Below are positions 26,429 through 33,727 of a stretch of 64,000 nucleotides of DNA, in pieces. The position numbers were made by a program, and so were the translations under genes. Origin of the DNA: JABWBP01 sp964522165. Lineage in GTDB: Bacteria; Calditrichota; Calditrichia; RBG-13-44-9; J075. The notes under the pieces were generated by a model. It was not told where the DNA came from. It saw nothing but the letters and a program-made list of their open reading frames with translations, and ran no database searches. Within the stretch, counting starts at the first letter, position 1. The number at the start of each line of letters is the position of its first letter. Location of the stretch: assembly GCA_964522165.1 (NCBI GenBank), contig CAZFVV010000001.1, forward strand, positions 100,108 through 164,107, read 5' to 3'.

Positions 26429-27328
26429 ATGAGCATACTGATCGACGAAACCAAACGGGTCTTGATACAGGGAATAACCGGCCGGGAGGGTATGAGCCGC
26501 GCCCAATTGATGATGGAGTACGGCACCAGAGTGGTCGCCGGCTGCACCCCCGGCAAGGGCGGGGAAGAGGTGCTCGGCGTGCCGGTGTTCGATACCGTGG
26601 AAGAAGCGGTGAAAGAAAGCGGCGGCATCGACGTCAGCGCGATTTTCGTGCCCGCCCCGTTAGTGAAGAACGCGGCCCTGGAGGCCATCGAGGCCGGCGT
26701 TAAACTGCTGGTGTTAGTGCCCGACCGGGTTCCCATCTACGACGTGCTGGAAATTTCCCGCAAGGCGAAGGAATACGGGGCGCAGTTCGTCGGCCCCAAC
26801 ACCTTAGGGGTGCTCAGCCCCGGCAAAGGAGTGTTAGGCATGATCGGCGGGCGGGCGAAGGCGGCCCGGGAGTGGTTCAAACCCGGCAGCGTGGGCGTCA
26901 CCTCCCGCTCCGGGGGGATGACCTCTTCCCTGGCCTATTATCTTTCCAGAAGCGGCATCGGGCTGTCCACCATCGTGCACGTGGGCGGCGACGCGGTAGT
27001 GGGGCTACCGCACCCGGCAATCATTAAGCTGTTCGAGCAAGACCCGGAGACCAAAGCGGTGGTGATGTTCGGGGAAATCGGCACTTCCCAGGAAGAAATG
27101 GTAGCGGATTTGATCCAAAACCGGGAATTTACCAAGCCGCTGATCGCTTACATCGGCGGGCGGGCAGCCAAAAAAGGCACCCGCTTCTCCCACGCCGGGG
27201 CGATTGTGGAGGGAAATTCCGGCACCTGGGAGGGCAAGGTGAAACGTCTGCGCGAAGTGGGCGCCCACGTGGTAGAGAATTTCAACGATATCCCCGCGGA
27301 GACGTTGGAAGTGCTGGGAAATTTTTAG
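26429..27328 (+). CDS. SucD/citryl-CoA synthetase-like alpha subunit
   Basis: A 299-aa CoA-binding subunit. CoA-binding Rossmann part: VLIQGITGREGMSRAQLMME, with MSR where SucD has TFH. GCTPGKGG and VGPNTLGVLSPG follow. The ligase part holds TSRSGGMTSSLAYYL and FGEIGTSQEE. His255 in FSHAGAIVEGNSGT is the phosphohistidine that carries phosphate between ATP and the acyl group. SRSGGM in place of SRSGTLT and VPDRVP in place of ITEGIP are features that I associate with ATP-citrate lyase/citryl-CoA synthetase more than with succinyl-CoA synthetase. Partner of the preceding beta subunit. The ribosome site (GAGCG) is weak. Confidence 0.88.
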   Translation: MSILIDETKRVLIQGITGREGMSRAQLMMEYGTRVVAGCTPGKGGEEVLGVPVFDTVEEAVKESGGIDVSAIFVPAPLVKNAALEAIEAGVKLLVLVPDRVPIYDVLEISRKAKEYGAQFVGPNTLGVLSPGKGVLGMIGGRAKAAREWFKPGSVGVTSRSGGMTSSLAYYLSRSGIGLSTIVHVGGDAVVGLPHPAIIKLFEQDPETKAVVMFGEIGTSQEEMVADLIQNREFTKPLIAYIGGRAAKKGTRFSHAGAIVEGNSGTWEGKVKRLREVGAHVVENFNDIPAETLEVLGNF

Positions 27329-27387
27329 TGACTAAAGCGAGCTAAAGTGACTAAAGTTAAAAACTACTTTAGCTCACTTTAGTCACT
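27327..27387. repeat. CTTTAGTCA word hairpin
   Basis: A 22-bp stem with one mismatch (27327-27348 with 27366-27387) made of AGTGACTAAAG/CTTTAGTCACT words. Its first bases overlap the TAG stop codon of the alpha subunit gene, and its end is 24 bp before the citryl-CoA lyase start. Confidence 0.88.
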
Positions 27388-27410
27388 TACCTTAATAAAA
27401 GGAGAACCTC

Positions 27411-28199
27411 ATGGGCGAGCTTCATTGGAAAACCTCTATTACCCGGGTAGAGCCGAACAAATTACTGGTTCGCGGCTACCCGCTGGATGAGTTGATGGGG
27501 AAAGCGGGTTTCGGCCAGATGGTCTATCTGTTGTTCAAGGGAGAGCTTCCTTCCCAAAACGCCGGAAAAATGATCGAAGCGATGCTCACCTCTTCCGTGG
27601 ATCACGGCGCCACCCCGCCCTCGGTTTTGAGCGCATTAACCGTGGCCTCCACCGGTGCGCCGCTCAACGCTGCGGTGGCTGCCGGCATCCTGGCGATTTC
27701 CAAATTCCATGGCGGGGCAATCGAGGACTGTATGTATATTCTGCGCGAGGCCAAAAAGATCATGGCGGAAGAGAACCTGGGGATGGAAGCGGCGGCGGAA
27801 AAGTTAGTGCGCACTTACAAGGAGAAGAAAAAAATCCTCTCCGGATTCGGCCATCGCCTGCACACCAAAGACCCCCGCACCGCCAAACTTTTCCAATTAG
27901 CGGAAGCATACGGCATCGCCGGGGAGTATATCCCCCTGGCCCGGGCGATTGAGCAGAAATTCGCCGAGATCAGCGGCAAAGCGCTGCCCATCAACGTGGA
28001 CGGGGCCATCGGCGCGGTGCTCTGCGAGATGGATTTCGATCCCCAGTTAGCCAACGCCTTTTTCATGATCGCCCGCCTGCCCGGGCTGGTGGCGCATATC
28101 GCAGAAGAGAAAACCCGCCAGAAACCCATGCGCGCCATCGATCCGAAAGATCACGAATACGACGGACCGGCGGAAAGACCGCTGCCGGAGAATTTGTAA
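27411..28199 (+). CDS. Citryl-CoA lyase (citrate synthase fold)
   Basis: A 262-aa short citrate-synthase-fold protein, the size of Hydrogenobacter-type citryl-CoA lyase and of the C-terminal lyase part of ATP-citrate lyase. The three catalytic residues are visible as His100 (SKFHGGAIED), His148 (SGFGHRLHTKDPR) and probably Asp197 (INVDGAIGAV). It should cleave citryl-CoA to acetyl-CoA and oxaloacetate, or an analogue to the matching acyl-CoA and oxo-acid. It lacks the N-terminal domain of full citrate synthase. AAAGGAG lies upstream. Third gene of the module, after the two ligase subunits. Confidence 0.88.
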   Translation: MGELHWKTSITRVEPNKLLVRGYPLDELMGKAGFGQMVYLLFKGELPSQNAGKMIEAMLTSSVDHGATPPSVLSALTVASTGAPLNAAVAAGILAISKFHGGAIEDCMYILREAKKIMAEENLGMEAAAEKLVRTYKEKKKILSGFGHRLHTKDPRTAKLFQLAEAYGIAGEYIPLARAIEQKFAEISGKALPINVDGAIGAVLCEMDFDPQLANAFFMIARLPGLVAHIAEEKTRQKPMRAIDPKDHEYDGPAERPLPENL

Positions 28200-28227
28200 A
28201 TACCAAAGATATGTTCGGGTATTTAGA

Positions 28228-28352
28228 TATTTGGTGATTGGGTGATTTGGTGATTGGGCGATTGAAAGATAGAACGGCGCGTTAATATTGAATCGCTAAA
28301 TCACCAAATCGCCAAATTGTTTAAGCACATGAACACCTGAACACACGAACAC
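28228..28352. repeat. GATTTGGTGATT word hairpin plus a single GTGTT arm
   Basis: TTGGTGATTGGGTGATTTGG words (28228-28264) pair with AATCGCTAAATCACCAAATC-like words (28291-28319). An arm of the GTGTT family follows directly (ACATGAACACCTGAACACAC, 28325-28352). It ends 25 bp before the HD gene. A lone AATCGCCAAATCGCC arm of the first family is at 31288-31308. Confidence 0.82.
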
Positions 28353-28376
28353 AATTCATTTAAACGGAGAAGAAAT

Positions 28377-28916
28377 ATGAATCGCGAAGAGATTTTGAAT
28401 TTACTGCCGGAAATAAATGAAATAAAAGATGGGTCCCTGCGCGAAAAGGTGGTGAAGGTCTGGCAGGATGCCACTGACTACCGCAAATGGACTGTGGAAG
28501 AATTAAAATCTATCCCCTTTACCCTGTTAGCGGATAATGTCAAAATCAGCTTCCTGGAGCACGTGCGGGTGGTTTGCCGCATGTGCATCGCCTGCGACGA
28601 CATCCTTACCGAAGCCTACGGAAAGCGCAAAACCCCGGTCAACCGCGACTACCTGGTCGCCGGGGCGCTGTTAGCGGACGTGGCAAAACTGCTGGAATTC
28701 GAGAAAAAGCCCGATGGAACCATCATCAAATCCGATTACGGGATGAAATTGCGCCATCCTTTCAGCGGGGTGGGGCTGTCATTCAAGCACGAAGTGCCCG
28801 CGGAAGTGATGCACATTATCGCGGTGCACAGCAAGGAGGGCGCAGGCGAAAAACGCTCCCCGGAGGCGATCATTTTCCACCACGCGGATTTTATTGACTT
28901 TGAATTGGTGAAATGA
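28377..28916 (+). CDS. HD-domain protein with degenerate metal site
   Basis: A 179-aa helical protein with the outline of the HD superfamily. First His at position 62 (FLEHVRVV), the doublet region GALLADVAKLLEF, then HIIAVHSKEG (His151) and FHHADFIDFE (Asp171). The HD doublet itself reads Ala100-Asp101, so one metal ligand of the eponymous pair is missing. It may bind a ligand or nucleotide without hydrolysing it, or use another metal arrangement. It is placed between citryl-CoA lyase and the dehydrogenase on the same strand, which suggests that it serves the module, perhaps in regulation; I cannot name the role. AACGGAG lies upstream. Confidence 0.75.
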   Translation: MNREEILNLLPEINEIKDGSLREKVVKVWQDATDYRKWTVEELKSIPFTLLADNVKISFLEHVRVVCRMCIACDDILTEAYGKRKTPVNRDYLVAGALLADVAKLLEFEKKPDGTIIKSDYGMKLRHPFSGVGLSFKHEVPAEVMHIIAVHSKEGAGEKRSPEAIIFHHADFIDFELVK

Positions 28917-28918
28917 AG

Positions 28919-29007
28919 AGTGACTAAAGTTAAAAGTGACTAAAGTGAGCTAAAGTGCCTGATGCTGCTTTTCAACTTTAGTCACTTTAGTCTCTTTAGT
29001 CACTTTT
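28919..29007. repeat. CTTTAGTCA word hairpin before the S23 remnant
   Basis: AGTGACTAAAGTTAAAAGTG-like words (28919-28957) are followed by the complementary CTTTAGTCACTTTAGTCTC-like words (28975-29005). The left arm begins right at the HD gene stop and the right arm ends at the AGGAGG of the following decayed gene. Confidence 0.85.
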
Positions 29008-29024
29008 TAAAGGAGGAGGCCAAG

Positions 29025-29247
29025 TTGGACAATAAACAGTTTGGAAAGGAACTGGAGAAGCGCACCCGGCTATTTGCCGTCAGGATCATTCATCTCTCAA
29101 CCAAACTGCCGAATACCCCTGAAGGAAGAGTGGTTGGAAGTAATCATAGATGTAGGTTGGTTTTCCAGAGAAGAGGTAAAAGCCGACTATGATGAGTGCA
29201 GCGAACTCCTGGCAATCTTCACCTCAGCTCATTCCAAATCACTTTAG
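29025..29247 (+). pseudogene. S23/IVP-type four-helix-bundle protein, internally deleted
   Basis: AGGAGG and a TTG start at 29025 lead into 38 residues of a four-helix-bundle (23S rRNA intervening sequence, S23) protein: FGKELEKRTRLFAVRIIHL, then LPNTPEGRVVG. After GRVVG that frame runs off into unrelated residues and stops at 29190. The C-terminal helix continues in another frame as WLEVIIDVGWFSREEVKADY and ECSELLAIF, to 29247. Family members are about 115-120 aa; about 45 central residues are gone. At the junction TGGTTGGAA can be read as both GRVVG and WLE, so a deletion between short repeats is likely. Flanked on both sides by CTTTAGTCA word arrays. Confidence 0.8.
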
Positions 29248-29289
29248 TCACTTTAGTTCACTTTTAACTTTAGTCATTTTAGTTCACTT
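29239..29289. repeat. CTTTAGTCA word array after the S23 remnant
   Basis: A single arm: CACTTTAGTCACTTTAGTTC words with TTTTAACTTTAGTCATTTTA, overlapping the end of the S23 remnant and ending 20 bp before the dehydrogenase start. It can pair with the left arm at 28919-28957, which would loop out the S23 remnant. Confidence 0.82.
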
Positions 29290-29309
29290 AATTCAAGGAG
29301 ATCCCCCCT

Positions 29310-30428
29310 ATGGCCAAGTACCGCATTGCCTGGCTGCCCGGCGACGGGGTTGGCAACGACGTAATGGAAGCGACGCGCATCGTGCTGAACGCGCTGAAAC
29401 TGGACGCCGAATACCTTCACGGCGACATCGGCTGGGAATTCTGGTGCAAAGAGGGCAACGCCCTGCCGGATCGCACCATCGAGCTGATGAAAAAAACCGA
29501 CTGCGCCCTGTTCGGGGCGATCACCTCCAAACCGAAGGAAGAAGCGCAGGAAGAGCTGGATCCCCAATTGCGCGGCAAGGGCTATGACTATTTCAGCCCC
29601 ATCGTGCGCCTGCGCCAGGAGTTCAACCTGCATACCAATTTGCGCCCCTGCAAAGCCTATCCCGGCAATCCCCTGAACTTCAAAGAGGGCATCGACCTGG
29701 TGATTTTCCGGGAAAATACCGAAGGGATGTACGGCGGGGTGGAATTCCATCCCATTCCGGAAGAGGTGTTCAGCGTGCTGGATAAGCACCATCCCAAGAT
29801 GAAGAAGTTCAAAAAATTCGGGCTGGAGAATATGGCCATGTCCACCCGGCTGATGAGCCGGCAGATGTGCGCCAACATCGTGCGCCAGGGATTCGAATAC
29901 GCCAAAAAGTATAACCGCAAATCCGTTACGGTGGTGGACAAGCCCAACGTGCTGCGAGAAACCGGCGGCCTGATGATTCGCACCGCCCGCAAAGTTGCAA
30001 AAGAATATTCCGGCATTCCTTTCTATGAAACCAACATCGACGCCCAGGCCATGTGGCTGCTGAAAAATCCTTTTGATTACGACGTGATGGTGGCGGAAAA
30101 CATGTTCGGGGACATTCTCTCCGACCTCGCCGCGCAGTTGGTAGGCGGCCTGGGGTTTGCCTCCGCCGGCAACATCGGCGACAAATACGCGGTGTTCGAG
30201 CCTACTCACGGCTCCGCGCCCAAGTACGCCGGAATGTACAAAGTCAATCCCATTGCCACCTTCCTGGCCGCCAAGCTGATGCTGGATTGGTTAGGCGAGT
30301 TGGACAAAGCGGCGCGGCTGGAGAACGCCATTGCCGCGGTGATCAAAGAAGGCAAGGTGCGCACCTATGATATGGGCGGGAAGAATACCACGATGGAAAT
30401 GGCGGAAGCGGTGGCCGGGAAGTTATAG
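29310..30428 (+). CDS. Isocitrate/isopropylmalate dehydrogenase family protein
   Basis: A 372-aa beta-decarboxylating dehydrogenase. Dinucleotide and substrate motifs: LPGDGVGNDVMEATR, RLRQEFNLHTNLRPCKA, FRENTEGMYGGVEF, the catalytic Lys in VTVVDKPNVLRETGG, the metal Asp residues in DYDVMVAENMFGDILSDL, and EPTHGSAPKYAG. The family includes NAD-isocitrate, 3-isopropylmalate, homoisocitrate and tartrate dehydrogenases; residue signatures do not let me choose with certainty. The context, citryl-CoA enzymes upstream and a PrpD dehydratase downstream, favours isocitrate or an alkyl-isocitrate, with NAD as cofactor. AAGGAG lies upstream. Confidence 0.9.
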   Translation: MAKYRIAWLPGDGVGNDVMEATRIVLNALKLDAEYLHGDIGWEFWCKEGNALPDRTIELMKKTDCALFGAITSKPKEEAQEELDPQLRGKGYDYFSPIVRLRQEFNLHTNLRPCKAYPGNPLNFKEGIDLVIFRENTEGMYGGVEFHPIPEEVFSVLDKHHPKMKKFKKFGLENMAMSTRLMSRQMCANIVRQGFEYAKKYNRKSVTVVDKPNVLRETGGLMIRTARKVAKEYSGIPFYETNIDAQAMWLLKNPFDYDVMVAENMFGDILSDLAAQLVGGLGFASAGNIGDKYAVFEPTHGSAPKYAGMYKVNPIATFLAAKLMLDWLGELDKAARLENAIAAVIKEGKVRTYDMGGKNTTMEMAEAVAGKL

Positions 30429-30431
30429 AAG

Positions 30432-30463
30432 TGCGAAGTGTTATGGTGTTTTAGTGCGAAGTA
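30432..30463. repeat. Short GTGTT word arm
   Basis: GTGCGAAGTGTTATGGTGTT and TTAGTGCGAAG: a single arm of the GTGTT family directly after the dehydrogenase stop. The remaining 170 bp before the next gene show no ORF. Confidence 0.6.
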
Positions 30464-30631
30464 TCGAGAATTCAACAAGAGCAAACTGAGGAAACGGAGA
30501 AAAACCCAATCTCAGTTTCCTCCGATCACTTCTGTTCAAAACCCGGGGAATGGAAAAAGGGAATTTCCAGCAATCACCCGTTGCTTTGAAAAACAGATGG
30601 ATGTAGTTTTGCATAAAAACAGGAGATCATA

Positions 30632-30913
30632 ATGACACACACTGAAATTGGCGCTTTGTTGGTTCGCTCGCCTGATGTGTGCGGAGGCCGATTGCGAATT
30701 GACGGAACTCGCATCACGGTCAACCAAATTGTGGCCTGGTATAAACAAGGGTATAACCCGGAAGAAATCGCTGATCAATACTCGCACATAACACTGGCTC
30801 AAGTCTATACTGCACTGGCATATTATCACGCCAACCGGGAAGAAATTGAGGCCGACCTTGTTGCTGAAAAAACCGAGTCAGAGCGATTAGAACAAGAAGC
30901 CACAAATCCGTAA
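30632..30913 (+). CDS. DUF433 antitoxin-like protein
   Basis: A 93-aa DUF433 (COG2442, VapB45-like) protein. It begins with TEIGALLVRSPDVCGGRLRI and continues into the helix-turn-helix-like segment GTRITVNQIVAWYKQGYNPE followed by IADQYSHITLAQVYTALAYY. DUF433 proteins are the DNA-binding antitoxin partner of DUF5615 PIN-like toxins, and that partner follows 10 bp downstream. ACAGGAG precedes the ATG. The pair interrupts the citrate module between the dehydrogenase and the PrpD gene. Its less GC-rich codon use differs from the neighbours and suggests separate acquisition. Confidence 0.9.
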   Translation: MTHTEIGALLVRSPDVCGGRLRIDGTRITVNQIVAWYKQGYNPEEIADQYSHITLAQVYTALAYYHANREEIEADLVAEKTESERLEQEATNP

Positions 30914-30923
30914 GGCGGACCCG

Positions 30924-31271
30924 ATGCAGATTCGCTTGTATATTGATGAAGACGCCATGGCCCGTGCTTTGGTACAAGGACTTCGAGCGCGCGGAATAGA
31001 TGTCGCTACCGTAATTGAAGAAGGGATGACAGGTGAGGATGACCCAATCCAGCTTGAACATGCAGCTTCGCAAGAGCGTGTGTTTTATACTTTCAATGTC
31101 GGTGACTTTTGTCGCCTTCACGCTGAATATCTGTCGCAAGGTAAAAGCCATGCAGGTATTATTGTAGTTTACAGGCAACGTTATTCAGTTGGCGAACAAT
31201 TAAGGAGGTTATTAAACCTGATCAAAACCAGGTCAGCGGAAGAAATGAAGAATGCTCTTCATTTTCTCTAG
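30924..31271 (+). CDS. DUF5615 PIN-like toxin
   Basis: A 115-aa PIN-like protein of the DUF5615 (COG4634) family. The acidic site is visible in RLYIDEDAMARALVQGLR (Asp8, Glu9, Asp10) and in FYTFNVGDFCRLHAEYL (Asp53-type position), where the family usually has TxDxDF; the strand GIIVVYRQRYSVGEQLRRL follows. It is expected to be a ribonuclease held in check by the DUF433 partner. It starts 10 bp after the antitoxin stop, as usual for type II pairs. Confidence 0.88.
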   Translation: MQIRLYIDEDAMARALVQGLRARGIDVATVIEEGMTGEDDPIQLEHAASQERVFYTFNVGDFCRLHAEYLSQGKSHAGIIVVYRQRYSVGEQLRRLLNLIKTRSAEEMKNALHFL

Positions 31272-31316
31272 TTGTTTGTCGGAACCCAATCGCCAAATCG
31301 CCAAATAGGAGAAACC

Positions 31317-32693
31317 ATGGAATACATCACCAGCAAAATTGCCGATTATGCCCTGAATTTGAAATACGAAGACATTTCCCCGGAAGCGGTGAAGGAGGTA
31401 AAACGCTATTTATTGGATTCCGTCGGCTGCGCCTACGGGGGAAGCGTTACCAAAGACGTGAATATCTTTGTGGATTATTACAAACACCTCGGCGGGAAGC
31501 CGGAAGCCTCTATTTTTAATTCGAAGCTGAAATTCCCCAACGAGCATGCTGCCCTGCTGAACGCCCTGATGATCCGCGCCCTGGATTACAACGACATTTA
31601 CTGGGAAGAAGATCCTTCCCATCCCTCGGACATCATTCCCGCGGCGCTGACCCCGGCGGAAATTTTGGGCAAAAGCGGCAGGGATTTGATCGTTGCCATC
31701 ATCCTCGCCTACGAATTCGAGATGCGCATGTGCGAGATCGCCCATCCCGGCATCCGGGAGCGAAAGTGGCACCACGCCACCCTGACCGCGTTTGTTTCCC
31801 CGGTTGTGGCGGGAAAAATCATGGGATTGAGCAAGGAGCAGATGATCCATGCCATCGGCATCTCCGCTTCCAAACACGCCACCTTCGGTTGCGTAACCGC
31901 CGGGCATTTGACCATGATGAAAAACACCGTCGATCCTTTAGCCACCCAGAGCGGGGTGATTGCCGCGGAGTTAGCCCAACGCGGCTACGAAGGCCCCGCC
32001 CACGCCATCGACGGTAAAGAGGGGCTTGCGCAGACCATCGTCGGCGGGGAGTGGGACGTGGAAGGACTGGTGCGCGGGCTGGGCAAAGATCCCTACCGCA
32101 TTCTGCGCTGCTCCATGAAGGCCTTCCCCACCGAGGCGCTCACTCATTCGCCCTTTTCCGCGCTGCTGAAAATCCGCCGGGAGCATGAAATTGCCAGCGC
32201 GGATATCGAAGAAATCACCATCAAAACCGTGGCGCGGGCGGCGGATATTTTATCCGATCCTTCCAAGTATCACCCCACCACCCGGGAAACCGCCGACCAC
32301 TCCCTGCCCTACTGCGTTGCGGCGCTGATTTTAGACGGCAAGCTGGCCTCCGAACAATTCACCGACGAGCGCATCAACGCCCCGGATATCCGGGATATGA
32401 TCCACCGCGTCAAAGTGCTGGCGGAGCCGCGCTATGAGAAGATGTTCCCGGCCAAAAAGCCTGCCGGGGCGATCATCCGCACCAAAGACGGGCGCTCCTT
32501 CGAAGCGGAAGTGGATTTCCCCAAAGGCGACTACCGCAACCCCCTCAGCGACGAGGAGATCACCGTAAAATTCGATTCCATGGTGTTAGATAAAATCTCC
32601 CAAACCAAACGCGACCACATGGTGGAGATGATCTGGAACCTGGAAAAGGTGAAAGATGTGCGGGAGTTGATGAAGGCGTTTGCGGGGCAGTAG
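31317..32693 (+). CDS. MmgE/PrpD family dehydratase
   Basis: A 458-aa MmgE/PrpD protein. Members dehydrate 2-methylcitrate (PrpD) or decarboxylate cis-aconitate (IRG1/CAD). The start at 31317 has AGGAGAAACC upstream; homology begins at EYITSKIADYALNLKYEDI. Family blocks: LDSVGCAYGGS, ALDYNDIYWEEDPSHPSDII, EFEMRMCEIAHPG, KHATFGCVTAGHLTMMKN and KAFPTEALTHSPFSALL, with active-site-like His residues in HPSD and AGHLTM. It is the only protein in the module able to do aconitase-like chemistry, since no 4Fe-4S aconitase is present. Substrate could be citrate, 2-methylcitrate or another alkylcitrate. It is the last gene of the module; a palindrome follows. Confidence 0.9.
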   Translation: MEYITSKIADYALNLKYEDISPEAVKEVKRYLLDSVGCAYGGSVTKDVNIFVDYYKHLGGKPEASIFNSKLKFPNEHAALLNALMIRALDYNDIYWEEDPSHPSDIIPAALTPAEILGKSGRDLIVAIILAYEFEMRMCEIAHPGIRERKWHHATLTAFVSPVVAGKIMGLSKEQMIHAIGISASKHATFGCVTAGHLTMMKNTVDPLATQSGVIAAELAQRGYEGPAHAIDGKEGLAQTIVGGEWDVEGLVRGLGKDPYRILRCSMKAFPTEALTHSPFSALLKIRREHEIASADIEEITIKTVARAADILSDPSKYHPTTRETADHSLPYCVAALILDGKLASEQFTDERINAPDIRDMIHRVKVLAEPRYEKMFPAKKPAGAIIRTKDGRSFEAEVDFPKGDYRNPLSDEEITVKFDSMVLDKISQTKRDHMVEMIWNLEKVKDVRELMKAFAGQ

Positions 32694-32704
32694 TATAGGA
32701 GATA

Positions 32705-32737
32705 AGACCTCAAAGGTTTCAGAAACCTTTGAGGTCT
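32705..32737. repeat. 15-bp perfect palindrome with CAG apex
   Basis: AGACCTCAAAGGTTT (32705-32719) pairs perfectly with AAACCTTTGAGGTCT (32723-32737) around CAG. It lies between convergent genes, where it could slow transcription from both sides, but no T-run follows. It resembles the other apex-type palindromes (TTTCAG apex). Confidence 0.75.
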
Positions 32738-32777
32738 GTTAATGAGATATGTTAATGCACGCTCCCCTTCGCAGCGT

Positions 32778-33653
32778 CTAAAGATGCCGGGTGATCGCAA
32801 AGGCGATCCGCCAGTCGCCGTCGCTGACCGATCTATCCGCTCCCACCAGGAACTGGGAGGGATTCAAATAGGAATTATTGGTGATAAAAAGGTGAAAGAA
32901 ATGCCCCCCGGTTTCCACGTCGAACCCCAGCGCCAGGGAGTTATGGAGTTTTTCGGCTTTTCCGTACTCGATCGGCCCCTGGTAGCCGGTAATGATCGGG
33001 TTGTATTCCACCCAGACGCTGTATTTCATATTGAAATAGTATTGATAATAATTCCCCAGGGTGAAGGTGTATTCGTAATCCTCGCTGAAAATATCGCTGT
33101 TATAAAGGTACGAGGGCACCAGGCCGACCCCTAATTTTTTGTTCAGGAACATTACATTGTAGATCAACTGGGCGTAGTACTGAAAATTCTTCGGATCGGC
33201 GCTCTCGCGCTCCAGGTTATCGGGAACATTGGTATTCCAGGCCGCCCCGCCCTGCAGCGCCACCACCCCCGGCAAAACATTATTGCGGAATTGTAACAGT
33301 TTATAGCGAAGCTGCAAATCCACGTTGCCCATCACGTTGCTGCGCGAGAGCGTGGCCATAAAACGGTTGGTGATGCCGTACCCCAGGCCGAGGCGGATAT
33401 TCACCGGCCCGTCCAATCCCCATAAGGCGTCATACCCCTGGTTAATGGGAGGCAGGAAACGGTGGGAAATCTCGAACTGAAAATCCCCCTTATTAATGGT
33501 TTCGGTGGTGGGAAAATTCCCGGTCATGGTTGCGTGGAATAATTCCAGATCGACTTGTTTGGCGGGTTCGCTGCGTTTCCACTGCGGTTGGGCGAATAAA
33601 AGCAGCGCCGGGAAGAGCAGAAAAACCATCATGCACAGGATTGTAGATTTCAA
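32778..33653 (-). CDS. DUF5777-family outer-membrane beta-barrel protein
   Basis: A 291-aa exported barrel protein. The start is TTG 33653, set by GGAGGAAACG just upstream. Signal peptide: STILCMMVFLLFPALLLFAQ. Mature blocks of the DUF5777 family: GDFQFEISHRFLPPINQGYDA, LWGLDGPVNIRLGLGYGITN and RFMATLSRSNVMGNVDLQLR, ending in GDWRIAFAITRHL. The family often travels with YceI and cytochrome-type genes in Bacteroidota, and both follow here in the order expected for transcription: cytochrome-like lipoprotein (34444-34869), YceI (33728-34366), then this barrel. The function is unknown, perhaps an outer-membrane partner of an electron-transfer or lipid-binding unit. Confidence 0.85.
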   Translation of the reverse strand: MKSTILCMMVFLLFPALLLFAQPQWKRSEPAKQVDLELFHATMTGNFPTTETINKGDFQFEISHRFLPPINQGYDALWGLDGPVNIRLGLGYGITNRFMATLSRSNVMGNVDLQLRYKLLQFRNNVLPGVVALQGGAAWNTNVPDNLERESADPKNFQYYAQLIYNVMFLNKKLGVGLVPSYLYNSDIFSEDYEYTFTLGNYYQYYFNMKYSVWVEYNPIITGYQGPIEYGKAEKLHNSLALGFDVETGGHFFHLFITNNSYLNPSQFLVGADRSVSDGDWRIAFAITRHL

Positions 33654-33727
33654 GACGTTTCCTCCAATATTTGGGTTGTTGAGGGGCTAAACCGGTTCTG
33701 GTATCATTGATTGCAGCGCCTCAAACG

